Assembly: GCF_004421005.1 (NCBI RefSeq)
Contig: NZ_CP038026.1
Span: 3,906,001 to 3,970,000 of the forward strand
Length of the DNA stretch: 64,000 bases
Direction of reading: 5' to 3'
From: Pseudoduganella plicata
Lineage (GTDB): Bacteria; Pseudomonadota; Gammaproteobacteria; Burkholderiales; Burkholderiaceae_D
Part shown: one piece after another, positions 45,428 through 54,631 of the stretch
Position numbering within the stretch: position 1 is the stretch's first letter
How the letters are laid out: each line of letters starts with the position of its first letter
Notes under the pieces: model-generated
Databases searched by the model: none
Told to the model about the DNA's origin: nothing
The model's input: the letters and a program-made list of their open reading frames with translations, nothing else
Program-made: the position numbers and the translations under genes

Positions 45428-45652
45428 CAGGGACAGGTGCAGAAACGGTTTCAGGCAACCATTGTCCAGCCGGCAGCGCGTGATGGCGATCCCGGCCGTA
45501 TGCGTGCAGCGTCACTCTTTCGAGGTAGTACTGCAATCGTACCTTGCGCATCCGTGCGGGCGCCAGGGCGCCCGTAACACAACGTTCGGCTTGCGCGATC
45601 CTGCGCCTACTGCGCACGCGAAATCGCCGCGGCCCTGCACTTCTTCGGTATT

Positions 45653-45688
45653 GCGTCGGCACGACGGCTTTCGCCGCCGTGCCGACGC
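45653..45688. repeat. Intergenic inverted repeat
   Basis: GCGTCGGCAC and GTGCCGACGC form a perfect 10-bp stem separated by 16 bases that can themselves pair in part. No T-run. It lies between the divergent-to-tandem AraC and F420-reductase-like genes, 36 bp past the latter's stop, and may end its transcription. Confidence 0.55.
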
Positions 45689-45723
45689 CAGGATGGGGCC
45701 TGTCGTTCTCCTTGTATGCCGGT

Positions 45724-46335
45724 TCAGCCGACTTTAACGAGGTTCTGGGCCGGCAGCGGGCCGCCAGGGAATTGCTGCAGCGTGCCGCCGACGGCCAGCG
45801 AGCCGAGATCGATGCTGGCAAAACCAAGGCGGTCGATCAGGCCGACGACCGTGTCCTTGGCGTCGCGGTCGTCACCGGAGACGAACACCACGCGTCGGCC
45901 GCCGTCCTGGCGCGGGTCGCTCGCCAGCACGTTTGCCAGCAGCGTGTTAAACGCTTTCACCACACGGGCGCCAGGGACGAGATCGGCCAGCACCTGGCTG
46001 GAATTGCGTCCGCCCAGTTCCGCCAGCCGGTAGCCGGGCAGCAGAACGGGGTTGTTGGCATCGATCAGGATGCGGCCGTTCCAGTCGATGCCGGCCAGCG
46101 CGTCCTCCAGGCGGGACCAGTTGACGCTGACGAAGACGATGTCGGCCGCTGCCGCTTCATCGCGGGTGCCGGCACGGGCACGGGGGCCAAGTGCGTCAAC
46201 CACCGCGGACAGGGATGCGGGGCCGCGGCTGTTGCTGAGGATGACGTCGATGCCGGCCTTGACGAGTTGCGAAGCCATCGCCTGGCCGATTGCGCCGGCG
46301 CCGATGATCCCTACGGTTTGCGTGGTGGTGGTCAT
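45724..46335 (-). CDS. NADPH-dependent F420 reductase-like (FNO family) protein
   Basis: A 203-residue Rossmann protein: VGIIGAGAIGQAMASQLVKA, LSNSRGP, VVKAFNTLLANVLASDP, VFVSGDDRDAKDTV and a helical cap at the end. FNO proteins transfer hydride between NADPH and F420; in proteobacteria without F420 this fold probably acts on another redox substrate. The ATG has AGGAAAATTCAA upstream. Context is a run of oxidoreductases under AraC/LysR control. Confidence 0.85.
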   Translation of the reverse strand: MTTTTQTVGIIGAGAIGQAMASQLVKAGIDVILSNSRGPASLSAVVDALGPRARAGTRDEAAAADIVFVSVNWSRLEDALAGIDWNGRILIDANNPVLLPGYRLAELGGRNSSQVLADLVPGARVVKAFNTLLANVLASDPRQDGGRRVVFVSGDDRDAKDTVVGLIDRLGFASIDLGSLAVGGTLQQFPGGPLPAQNLVKVG

Positions 46336-46800
46336 TTGAATTTTCCTGGAAAAGTGGAGGCACCTGGTGCCGGGCTTTGCGCAGCATGAGCGCCGCGTTG
46401 ATGAAGCCAGTGTAGGGTGATCGCTTTCGTGGATAAAGCCGGCTCAGCGCAACCCAGTATTCCCAGGGAGGTGATAATCCCGTACGACGGGCACGGGCTG
46501 TCGCATCCTGACGGCCCCGCAGCCCGCAGGCGGTGGAACTACCGCTCGAATCACCGCTGAACTGCGCGCCCTTCGTCTCCCCTGAATTGCAGGATCCGAC
46601 AAGCCGGCAGGACGATCCGGTAATTCCCGCTCGTTGCACGGCCGCGATACTGTGACATCACCCCTGTCGAGTGCACGGCGGCAGGCTGTCCTGCTGGCGC
46701 GATTGTCGCCGCGGCGGGAATGCCGGTGCCCGCGAAGCGGCGTTTATCCGCCCGGCCGCGCTGCCTATGATGGGCTGATCGACAACCACAGGAGAACATC
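46336..46800. other. Intergenic stretch between divergent genes
   Basis: 465 bp with no supported gene. A TTTATC/TATGAT pair (46743-46748 and about 46766-46771) could be a promoter for the SDR at 46801, but matches are weak. No repeat family copy is seen. Confidence 0.35.
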
Positions 46801-47571
46801 ATGAACAAGGATTTTGACGGCAAGGTGGTGCTGGTGACGGGTGCCGGATCGGGCATCGGCCGCGCCGCCGCACGGCTGTTCGCCGCGCGGGGGGCGGCCG
46901 TGTACGCGGCAGACCTGAATGCGCAAGGCCTGCAGGAAACCGCGGACCTGGTACGCGAGGCTGGCGGAAAGGTGCGGACGGCGGCCATCGACGTCGCCCG
47001 CGAAGCCGATGTCGCCGCGCTGCTGGTCCGGATCGGGGACGAAGCCGGCCGGCTCGACGCGGCGTTCAATAACGCGGGCATCACGGGCGGCACGTACGCC
47101 TTGCAGGATTATCCGGCGGAAGACTTCGACCGCGTTATCGCCGTCAATCTGCGCAGCGTCTTCCTTGGGATGAAATATGAGCTGCCGCTGCTGTTGCGGC
47201 AGGGCGGCACGATCGTCAACACCGCCTCGGTGGCCGCCATCACGGGGCCCGGCGGGATGAGCGCCTACGCCGCCTCGAAGCACGGCGTGCAGGGGCTGAC
47301 GCGGGTCGCGGCGATGGAAAACGCGGCGCGCGGTGTGCGCATCAACGCGATCGCCCCCGGCTGGACGGAAACGCCGATGGTCGTGGCCAACAGCGCCCAG
47401 AACCCGGCGTTCGCGGCGCTGGCGAAACAGGCCATCCCCGCCGGCCGCGGCGCGGCGCCGGAGGAAATCGCCGAAGCGGCGCTGTGGCTGTCGTCTGGTG
47501 CGTCGAGCTATGTGCACGGCCAGCTGCTGGTGGTCGACGGCGGCATGACCATCGGCGGCTTCGCCCTGTAG
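46801..47571 (+). CDS. SDR-family oxidoreductase
   Basis: A 256-residue classical SDR: VTGAGSGIGRAAARLFAARG, AADLN (Asp favours NAD), NNAGITGG, catalytic Ser and YAASK in ASVAAITGPGGMSAYAASK, and SSYVHGQLLVVDGGMT. It is close to the glucose-1-dehydrogenase/2,5-dichloro-diol type, but the substrate is not known. The ribosome site is AGGAGAAC. The next SDR starts 135 bp later on the same strand. Confidence 0.93.
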   Translation: MNKDFDGKVVLVTGAGSGIGRAAARLFAARGAAVYAADLNAQGLQETADLVREAGGKVRTAAIDVAREADVAALLVRIGDEAGRLDAAFNNAGITGGTYALQDYPAEDFDRVIAVNLRSVFLGMKYELPLLLRQGGTIVNTASVAAITGPGGMSAYAASKHGVQGLTRVAAMENAARGVRINAIAPGWTETPMVVANSAQNPAFAALAKQAIPAGRGAAPEEIAEAALWLSSGASSYVHGQLLVVDGGMTIGGFAL

Positions 47572-47706
47572 CAATCCGCGCGCCGCAGCAAAATCCCGAC
47601 AGCCCCCGCAACGTCCCGCAGGACAGCTCCGGAGGCGCGCGGCACCATGTGATCCATGCTCCATCGCCGATGGAAGCCCTTCAAACTGAACTGAAAGGAG
47701 ATCATC

Positions 47707-48453
47707 ATGGAACTCAAAGGCAAAGTGGCATTGGTCACGGGTGCGTCGAGCGGTATCGGCGCGGCGACGGCAAAAAAACTGGCCGAAGCGGGCGTCAAGG
47801 TGGGCCTGGCGGCGCGCCGCGTGGATCGCCTCGATGCGCTGGTCGACGAGATCCGGGCCGCCGGCGGCGATGCGATGGCGATCCCGATGGACGTGACGGA
47901 CCTGGACGCCGTGCGGCGCGGCGTGGCCGCGCTGGCGGACCGCTATGGCAGGATCGATATCGTCTTCGCCAACGCGGGCCTGATGCCGGCCTCCGATATC
48001 GCCAGCCTGAAGGTCGACGAATGGCACCGCATGGTCGACGTCAACGTCAAGGGCGTCCTGAACACGGTGGCCGCCACGCTGCCGCTGCTGCAGGAGCAGA
48101 AGTCGGGTCACATCGTCACCACGTCGTCCATTGCCGGCCGCAAGACGTTCGCGGGCCTGGGCGTCTACTGCGCCACCAAGCACGCGGTGGCGGCGTTCTC
48201 GGACACGCTGCGCATGGAAGTGGGCAAGCAGTACGGCATTCGCGTGACCTGCCTGCAGCCGGGCGCCGTCGAGAGCGAACTGTTCGAACACGTCTCCGAC
48301 GCCGGCTACCGCGAGCAGATGGAAGGGCTGAAGGAGCAGATGACGTTCCTGAAGGCGCAGGATATCGGCGACGCCGTCGTGTATGCGCTGCAGGCCCCGG
48401 CGCACGTGGACCTGGCCGAGGTGTTTGTCATGCCGACCGAGCAGCCCTGGTAA
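47707..48453 (+). CDS. SDR-family oxidoreductase
   Basis: A 248-residue SDR of the YdfG/serine-dehydrogenase-like type: VTGASSGIGAATAKKLAEAG, GLAARRVDRLDALVDEI (Arg pair favours NADP), ANAGLMPASDI, catalytic Ser and YCATK, C-terminal ADLAEVFVMPTEQPW-like end. It has a strong AAAGGAG. It follows another SDR and precedes an AraC gene, all on the plus strand; a terminator separates it from AraC. Confidence 0.93.
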   Translation: MELKGKVALVTGASSGIGAATAKKLAEAGVKVGLAARRVDRLDALVDEIRAAGGDAMAIPMDVTDLDAVRRGVAALADRYGRIDIVFANAGLMPASDIASLKVDEWHRMVDVNVKGVLNTVAATLPLLQEQKSGHIVTTSSIAGRKTFAGLGVYCATKHAVAAFSDTLRMEVGKQYGIRVTCLQPGAVESELFEHVSDAGYREQMEGLKEQMTFLKAQDIGDAVVYALQAPAHVDLAEVFVMPTEQPW

Positions 48454-48472
48454 CGCACTCGCCCGAGCGAGC

Positions 48473-48499
48473 AAAGGCCGCCATTGCGCGGCCTTTCTT
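48473..48499 (+). terminator. Rho-independent terminator of the SDR gene
   Basis: AAAGGCCGC-CATTGC-GCGGCCTTT followed by CTT, about 20 bp after the stop. Confidence 0.75.
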
Positions 48500-48597
48500 G
48501 CATGGGCCGTCGAGGGGCCGTTTCAGGATAAAATCGCGCTGACGAGTGTCCGCCGCCGGCCATCCGCCGGCCCCCTGCCCCAGAGCCGAGGCCATCG

Positions 48598-49488
48598 ATG
48601 ATCGAGAAACTAGCCGCCATTCTCAGCCGCCATGCCACGCGCGACGGCGTCGAAGCGACCGTGCTGCCGCGCGTGCACCTGCTGCGCTCCACCCGGCCCA
48701 CCGAGCCGATTCCCGTCGTCCACCAGCCCGCGGTGTGCTTCGTTGCGCAGGGCCGCAAGCAGACCATGCTGGGAGACGATGCCTATCTGTACGCGCCGCC
48801 GCAGTTCCTGATCGTCAGCGCGGAGGTGCCGATCACGGGACAGATCCTGGAAGCGTCGGCGCTGGCGCCGTACCTGTGCCTGCGTCTGGACCTGGATCCC
48901 GCCACGATCGCGTCAGTGATCCAGGACGCAGCGCTTGCCGGCGCCGCCACGGACGTCGTGCACAGCGGCGTGGCCGTCAGCACGGCCGCGCCGGAGCTGA
49001 TCGACGCCGTGGTGCGCCTGGCATCGCTGCTCGACGTGCCGGAAGGCGACCGCCGCTTCCTGACGCCGCTGGCCGAACGCGAGATCCTGTATCGCCTCTT
49101 GATGGGGGAACAGTCGGACCGGCTGCGCCAGATCGCCTTTGCCGACAGCAAGCTGTCGCGCATCAACCGGGCGATTGCGTGGATCAAGACGAATTACGCG
49201 AGCGTGGTGCGGATCGAAGAGATGGCGGCGCTGGTCAACATGAGCACATCGACCTTCCACGAGCACTTCCGCACGGTGACGTCGATGAGCCCCTTGCAGT
49301 ACCAGAAGCAGATTCGCCTGCAGGAAGCGCGCCGGCTGATGCTGGCGCAGGCGGTCGATGCGGCCACCGCCGGTTTTCGGGTCGGCTACGAGAGTCCGTC
49401 GCAGTTTTCGCGCGAATACGCGCGCCGGTTTGGCCTGCCACCGAAGCGCGATATCGAGAAGATCCGTGGCATGCCGACGTTTGCCTGA
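48598..49488 (+). CDS. AraC-family regulator (AraC_N type)
   Basis: A 296-residue regulator. The N-terminal cupin domain (PVVHQPAVCFVAQGRKQTML, then DAYLYAPPQFLIVSAEVPI) is the AraC_N form (PF06719). The C-terminal HTH pair (EMAALVNMSTSTFHEHFRTV, then GFRVGYESPSQFSREYARRF) is complete. Regulators of this type often control adjacent oxidoreductases; the two upstream SDR genes are likely targets. Confidence 0.93.
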   Translation: MIEKLAAILSRHATRDGVEATVLPRVHLLRSTRPTEPIPVVHQPAVCFVAQGRKQTMLGDDAYLYAPPQFLIVSAEVPITGQILEASALAPYLCLRLDLDPATIASVIQDAALAGAATDVVHSGVAVSTAAPELIDAVVRLASLLDVPEGDRRFLTPLAEREILYRLLMGEQSDRLRQIAFADSKLSRINRAIAWIKTNYASVVRIEEMAALVNMSTSTFHEHFRTVTSMSPLQYQKQIRLQEARRLMLAQAVDAATAGFRVGYESPSQFSREYARRFGLPPKRDIEKIRGMPTFA

Positions 49489-49603
49489 AGTCCGGAGGAT
49501 CAGGCAATTGCATCGGACGATGCGCCAATCGCCCGCCGCCCCGCAACGGTAGACTCATCCCGACCTCGCAAGGGGATGACAATCACCGTGAAAGGAGCAG
49601 GCG

Positions 49604-49873
49604 ATGACCACGCAGGTTACGGAGAAGAAGACGCAGGCAGCCCACTCGTATGTGGGCATGTGGGTGACCGCAGATGGGTTCATCCGCCACGAGTTGCGGG
49701 CGGATGGGCGCTACGACGAAGCGCGCGGCAAGCGCCACAGCGCCTACCGCGGCCGCTACTGGCTGGAGGGCGACCATATCGAGTACCAGGACGATACCGG
49801 TTTTACCGCCGATGGCGACTTCCGCGATGGCGTGCTGTATCACGCCGGCATGGTCCTGTACCGCGAAGGCTGA
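49604..49873 (+). CDS. Atu4866-family small protein
   Basis: An 89-residue protein matching the Atu4866 family, a small beta-barrel: YVGMWVTADGFIRHELRADG, YDEARGKRHSAYRGRYWLEG, TGFTADGDFRDGVLYHAGMV. Its function is unknown. It has a good AAAGGAG site. It is probably co-transcribed with, or a target of, the AraC gene 115 bp upstream. It is convergent with the flavin reductase gene (2-bp gap). Confidence 0.85.
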   Translation: MTTQVTEKKTQAAHSYVGMWVTADGFIRHELRADGRYDEARGKRHSAYRGRYWLEGDHIEYQDDTGFTADGDFRDGVLYHAGMVLYREG

Positions 49874-49875
49874 CG

Positions 49876-50430
49876 TCAGTCCATCAGGTGGCGCCACTTC
49901 GTCATGTAGCCGCCCATGTCGACGGTATCGCCATCGACGATGAAGCGGCCGTCGCCGGCGTGGTGGATCAGGCGGCGTTCCGCCTTGTCGGCGTCCACAT
50001 GGATATGGGTGACTTCAAGGACGAACAGGTTGTAGCGTTCGACCAGCGACATGTCGGCAATGCGGCATTCCAGGTTGGCAAGGCATTCGCCGACCAGCGG
50101 CGCGCTGACGGTGCGGGCGGGCCGCGCCGTCAGGCCGAACGCCGCGAACTTGTCGATATCGCGGCCGGAGCAGTTGCCGATTTTCGTTACCGTCTCGGCC
50201 AGTTCGACGGTGGGCAGCGCGATCACGCAAGTGCCGCTGTCGCGCAGCGCGCGGTAGCTGTGGTCCCACGGGCCGATCACGCAGGCGACCAGCGCCGGCG
50301 AGTGTTGCAGCACCATGTGAAAGCCCATCGTCATGACATTGGGCTGTTCGGGCGTGCCCGTCGCGACCAGCACGACCGGTCCCGATTCGAGCAGCCGGTA
50401 GGTTTTGGAGGGGTGCAGTTCCCTGAACAT
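49876..50430 (-). CDS. Flavin reductase family protein
   Basis: A 184-residue FMN-binding split-barrel protein of the flavin reductase-like group: VVLVATGTPEQPNVMTMGFH, PALVACVIGPWDHSYRALRD, TGxCVIALPTVELAETV-like and KIGNCSGRDIDKFAAFG. It would reduce or bind FMN for a partner monooxygenase, none of which is adjacent. The ATG has GAAAGGACC. It is divergent from the AraC gene at 50550. Confidence 0.9.
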   Translation of the reverse strand: MFRELHPSKTYRLLESGPVVLVATGTPEQPNVMTMGFHMVLQHSPALVACVIGPWDHSYRALRDSGTCVIALPTVELAETVTKIGNCSGRDIDKFAAFGLTARPARTVSAPLVGECLANLECRIADMSLVERYNLFVLEVTHIHVDADKAERRLIHHAGDGRFIVDGDTVDMGGYMTKWRHLMD

Positions 50431-50549
50431 GGCGGTCCTTTCAAAGTGGAAGACAGGACCCTATCGTCGCGCAGGCGGGCCTCGGCTGCCGTCGCCGGCT
50501 TGCGCGCCATGTCGGCATCTTGCGGTGCCGGCCATTGCAAGGAGGATGA

Positions 50550-51458
50550 ATGACGGATGTGACGTCGGCGGAAGCCATGAAGGACCATATTCCCGGGGAG
50601 CTGCTAGGCGAGCGCCGCACGTCCGCCGCAGACGATATCTATGTCGAGATCGCGACGCGCAGCCCCGTGCAGCACGAGATCCTCGTGCCCGCGGTGCCGG
50701 AGCCGATGCTGGTGTGGATCGCCGGCGGCTCGGCCGTCGTGGACGAACGTCCGCCGGGCGGAGAATGGCTGTCGGTTCCCGTAACGGCGGGCGACTTTTA
50801 TCTCACCACGTCGCCACTGCCGACCGAGATGCGCTGGCGCAGCACGTCGGCCGCGCCGTTTCGCGTCATGCACCTGTATATCGGCCTGCCGCTGCTGGCG
50901 CGTACCGCGCGTGAAGTGGCGGGACTGCAACCGGCGCAAGTCGTGCTGCGCGAGGTGTCCGGCGAGCGTGACGACGTGTTGTGCGCGTTGCTGCAGGCAC
51001 TGCATGGCGCCTTGCGGCGCATGCCGGAGCCGGCCGACAGCTTCGTGCGCGGGATCGGCCAGGCGCTGACGGCTCACCTGGTGCAGCATTACCGCAGCAC
51101 CGCACCGGCGCGCAGGCCGGCACGCGGCGGGCTGCCCGCGTACAAGCTGCATCGCATCCTCGGCGCCATGCGAGCGGCGCTGGATCAACCGTTCGACCTG
51201 GCCCGGTATGCCGACATGGCGGACCTGAGCGTGTTCCACTTCAGCCGCGTCTTCAAGCAGGCCACCGGCATGGCGCCCTCGCGCTATTTCGTGCGGCTGC
51301 GCGTCGAGGAGGCCCGGCGCCTGCTGTGCGAGACCGACCGCGCAGTGATCGATATCGGCCTGGCGGTCGGCTACGACAGCGCCAGCCACTTCTCGCAGGT
51401 ATTCCGGCAGGTGACGGGCATGCCGCCCAGCGTGTACCGCGCGGGCGGCGACGAGTAA
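50550..51458 (+). CDS. AraC-family regulator (cupin_6-type), paralogue of 44459-45427
   Basis: A 302-residue regulator. The N-terminal half has EPMLVWIAGGSAVVDERPPG and HLYIGLPLLARTAREVAG; the C-terminal half has two HTHs (YADMADLSVFHFSRVFKQAT, then IDIGLAVGYDSASHFSQVFR). It closely resembles the AraC protein at 44459. The ribosome site is GGAGG. The divergent flavin reductase (120 bp away) is the likely target, and pirin lies just downstream. Confidence 0.92.
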   Translation: MTDVTSAEAMKDHIPGELLGERRTSAADDIYVEIATRSPVQHEILVPAVPEPMLVWIAGGSAVVDERPPGGEWLSVPVTAGDFYLTTSPLPTEMRWRSTSAAPFRVMHLYIGLPLLARTAREVAGLQPAQVVLREVSGERDDVLCALLQALHGALRRMPEPADSFVRGIGQALTAHLVQHYRSTAPARRPARGGLPAYKLHRILGAMRAALDQPFDLARYADMADLSVFHFSRVFKQATGMAPSRYFVRLRVEEARRLLCETDRAVIDIGLAVGYDSASHFSQVFRQVTGMPPSVYRAGGDE

Positions 51459-51465
51459 GGCGGCC

Positions 51466-52317
51466 CTACAGCACGCCGTCCGCGCGCAGCTGCCGGCCCA
51501 GGCGGGCGATTTCGCGCTCGCCCCGTTCCAGTGCTGCCGCACTGGTGTGGACCGAGTAATGGCCCGTTACCAGCGGGTACTCGTGGCGCGCCGCGGAGCC
51601 CAGCACGAACTGGGTGTCGCCACGGGCAACGAAGTCGAGCGGGCTGGCGCCGTCTGCAAAGATCGCCACTTCGCGCGACAGCCGCGTCCCCGCCGTTTCA
51701 AGGGAGCCGTCCGCCACGGCGACCCATGCCACGTCGTGACCCGCTGGCGGCGTGTAGCGCCAGCGCTCACCGTCCTTCAGGCGTACGTGCAGGTAGGTGA
51801 GCGGCGCGCGCGTCTGGATCGCACTGCGGGCACCGTCATGGCTGCCGATGATGACGCGCGCGGGACCGGATTCACGTACCTCGTCCGGCGCGACATAAAT
51901 GCTGTGTGACGGCGCGTTTTCGTCTTCCGGCGGCAGCGCGAGCCACAACTGAAAGCCGCGCACGGCGCCGCCGGGCACCGGTCCGCCCTCATGCCAGACG
52001 CCGCCGCCGGCGCTCATCCACTCGACGCCCCCGGTGGGCAGCACGCCGCCATTGCCCGTGGTTTCGCGGTAGTCCAGTTGGCCGTCGAGGATGACGGTCA
52101 CGGTGGCGATGCCGGAATGGGGATGCATGCCCATCTTGTGGCCGCTGTCGGTGAGGTTGAAGAGGTCGAGGAACACGAACGGCTTGAGCAGTGCGCCCGC
52201 GTCACCGGGGCTGACGAGACGGGTCACGCCGCCGTGGACGCGCCCCTTGGTGCGAAAGACGATCCCGCGAGCGGTGGACGACGAAACGGAGGGACGGATT
52301 GCGATATCGGTGTACAT
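51466..52317 (-). CDS. Pirin-family protein
   Basis: A 283-residue bicupin. Pirin motifs: PHSGIATVTVILDGQLDYRE (metal His), GGVEWMSAGGGVWHEGG and the C-terminal cupin with SPLDFVARGDTQFVLGSA. Pirins bind Fe2+; some have quercetinase activity, others are redox-linked regulators. The ATG follows AAGGATCAGCC. It is convergent with the AraC gene (7-bp gap), and a LysR gene lies upstream on the same strand. Confidence 0.92.
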   Translation of the reverse strand: MYTDIAIRPSVSSSTARGIVFRTKGRVHGGVTRLVSPGDAGALLKPFVFLDLFNLTDSGHKMGMHPHSGIATVTVILDGQLDYRETTGNGGVLPTGGVEWMSAGGGVWHEGGPVPGGAVRGFQLWLALPPEDENAPSHSIYVAPDEVRESGPARVIIGSHDGARSAIQTRAPLTYLHVRLKDGERWRYTPPAGHDVAWVAVADGSLETAGTRLSREVAIFADGASPLDFVARGDTQFVLGSAARHEYPLVTGHYSVHTSAAALERGEREIARLGRQLRADGVL

Positions 52318-52429
52318 GGCTGATCCTTGATGAATGCCGGCAGAACGCCGGCGTTGTTCGGAACAGCCATCTTAGGAAGCCTCGATGGATCGGAATAGCC
52401 TATCTGTTTCGATGTCATCCATCTGCAAT

Positions 52430-53365
52430 TCAGATGGATGACTGCCGAGGCCCCGGTGGCAGCGTATACGGGCTGTTACGGAACAATTCCATCATCCAGT
52501 CGACGAACACGCGTACGCGCGCGCTCAGGTGCCGGTTGGCCGGGTAGACGATGGACAGCGGAATGCCCGGCGCCTGCCACGGCGCCAGGACCTGCACCAG
52601 GGCGCCGCTGTCGATATGGCGGCCGGCGACGAACGCGGGACCGTGCATGATGCCCAGCCCTGACAAGGTGGCGGCCAGCATCGCCCCGCTGTCGTTGACG
52701 GTGACGAAGTGGTTGCCGCGGACGGTGACGGTTTCGCCGCCATGCGTCAGCACGATCGGCAGCTGCCGGGTCGAGCCCGCATACTGGTAGCGCACCAGCT
52801 GGTGGCCGTGTTCCAGGTCGGCGGGATGCTGCGGCACGCCGTGCGTTTCCAGGTAGCCCGGCGTGGCGCACGTGAGCTGCGGCAGGGTGCCCAGCTGGCG
52901 TGCGATCAGCGATGGATCCGAGATCGTCCCGGCGCGGATGACGCAGTCGACCCGTTCGCCGATCATGTCCACGGGGCGGTCGCTGGCGCCGATGTCGAGC
53001 TGCACGTCCGGATAGCGGGCGTGGAATTGCGCCAGCGTCGGAATCAGCAGCAGCGATGCGATGGTGGTGCCCATGTCGACCCGCAGCCGGCCGCGCGGAT
53101 GGCTGCGCGCCCGCGCCAGTTCGTCCTCGATCTCGTCCCATTCCTCCAGCAGCCGCGCCATGCGTTCGTAGTAGGCCTGCCCGTCGGTGGTGACGGATAC
53201 GCGGCGCGTGGTGCGGTTGAGCAGCTTGATGCGCAGGTGGGCTTCGAGCGACTGCACCAGCTTCGTGACGGAATTGCGCGGCAGTTGGAGCGAGTCGGCA
53301 GCCCGGGCGAAGCTGCCCGTTTCCACGACGCGGGCGAAGGTGCGAACGGCGGTCAGATAGTCCAT
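52430..53365 (-). CDS. LysR-family regulator
   Basis: A 311-residue LTTR. The N-terminal wHTH (FARVVETGSFARAADSLQLP, then VTKLVQSLEAHLRIKLLNRT) is followed by the type II periplasmic-binding-like effector domain (~90-300: GRLRVDMGTTIASLLLIPTL, then DIGASDRPVDMIGERVDCVI). It is divergent from the quinone reductase gene (128 bp) and is its most likely regulator. Confidence 0.93.
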   Translation of the reverse strand: MDYLTAVRTFARVVETGSFARAADSLQLPRNSVTKLVQSLEAHLRIKLLNRTTRRVSVTTDGQAYYERMARLLEEWDEIEDELARARSHPRGRLRVDMGTTIASLLLIPTLAQFHARYPDVQLDIGASDRPVDMIGERVDCVIRAGTISDPSLIARQLGTLPQLTCATPGYLETHGVPQHPADLEHGHQLVRYQYAGSTRQLPIVLTHGGETVTVRGNHFVTVNDSGAMLAATLSGLGIMHGPAFVAGRHIDSGALVQVLAPWQAPGIPLSIVYPANRHLSARVRVFVDWMMELFRNSPYTLPPGPRQSSI

Positions 53366-53493
53366 CGGGTGCTGTGTCCATGAAAACGCCAGATTATCAC
53401 GCGCGTGGGAATTGTGCAGGGCAGTTTTGCCCGTTTATCCCCAGCTGCGACCAATCTAAGATGGACCCATCCAACCAACGAAAGGAAATCGTC

Positions 53494-54459
53494 ATGAACC
53501 AGCAGATCCGCATCCACGCCACCGGCACGCCATCGGTCATGCAACTGGAAACCGTCGCCGACGTCGGGCAGCCCGGCCCAGGCCAGGTCCGCCTGCGCCA
53601 CGAAGCGATCGGCGTCAACTTCGTCGACACGCTGTTCCGCTCCGGCGCCTTCCCGGCACCGCTGCCGCTGGCAATGGGCGTGGAAGGCGCCGGTGTCGTC
53701 GTCGCGGTCGGCGCGGGTGTCGACCATGTGCAGGTGGGCGACCGCACGGTGTACTTCTTCGCACCCGGTGCGTATGCGGACGAGCGCCTGATCGACGCCC
53801 GGCACCTTGTTCGCCTGCCGGCCGGGATGGACGCCGAAACGGCCGCCGCGACCTTCACGAAAGGACTGACCGCGTGGATGATGCTGTTCGGCGCCCACCG
53901 CTTGCAGCCCGGCGAAACGGTACTGGTCCATGGCGCCGCGGGCGGTGTCGGCTCGATGGTCGCGCGCTGGGCCGCGGCGCTGGGCGCCACCGTCATTGCG
54001 ACGGCCGGCTCGGACGAGAAGGCCGCGCAACTGACCTCCTGGGGCATTGCCCATGTGCTGCGCTCGGACGATCCCGAGCTGGCGGCCAAGGCACGGGCGA
54101 TAGCCGGTGGCGGCGTGGACGTGGTGTACGAGCTGGTAGGCAAAGCCACCTTCGCCCAGTCGGTGCTGGCCTTGCGCGATGGCGGGCACCTTATCCATGT
54201 GGGCAACGCGTCGGGCAGCCCCGCCGTGGACAAGGCCGCGCTGGCGGCGCGCGGCATCCGCTACGTGCAGCCCAGCACGGGCCAGTACGTGGGCGAGCGC
54301 GCCGAGCTGGAACGCGCCAGCGCGACGCTGTTTGCCGCGATGCGCGACGGGATCTTCGGCAACGAGCGCCCAACGCGCTACGCCCTGCGCGACGCGGCGC
54401 AGGCGCACGAGGACATGGCGGCCCGCCGCCTGACCGGCGCGGCCATCCTGGTGCCGTAA
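53494..54459 (+). CDS. NADPH:quinone reductase (zinc-type alcohol dehydrogenase family)
   Basis: A 321-residue medium-chain dehydrogenase of the Qor type: GVNFVDTLFRSG, GVEGAGVVVAVGAGV, KGLTAWMML, VHGAAGGVGSMVARWAAALG (NADP loop), ATAGSDEKAAQL. It lacks the catalytic-zinc ligands, as expected for QOR. It would carry out one-electron reduction of quinones or reduce enones. ATG 53494 follows AAAGGAAATC. Divergent LysR control is likely. Confidence 0.93.
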   Translation: MNQQIRIHATGTPSVMQLETVADVGQPGPGQVRLRHEAIGVNFVDTLFRSGAFPAPLPLAMGVEGAGVVVAVGAGVDHVQVGDRTVYFFAPGAYADERLIDARHLVRLPAGMDAETAAATFTKGLTAWMMLFGAHRLQPGETVLVHGAAGGVGSMVARWAAALGATVIATAGSDEKAAQLTSWGIAHVLRSDDPELAAKARAIAGGGVDVVYELVGKATFAQSVLALRDGGHLIHVGNASGSPAVDKAALAARGIRYVQPSTGQYVGERAELERASATLFAAMRDGIFGNERPTRYALRDAAQAHEDMAARRLTGAAILVP

Positions 54460-54631
54460 GCGCTTTCGCCCGATAGCACAGTTGCGCCGCATCCTGCCGC
54501 ATTGCTGCCGACTTTCAGGCAAGAATGCGGCAGGATCCTGCTATCGGCTGGCGCGGCCGCGGTCCTATCCTTGTCGTCATGGCGGAGGTTCTCCTCCAAC
54601 TCGCATCCACGACCACACAAGGAGATACATC

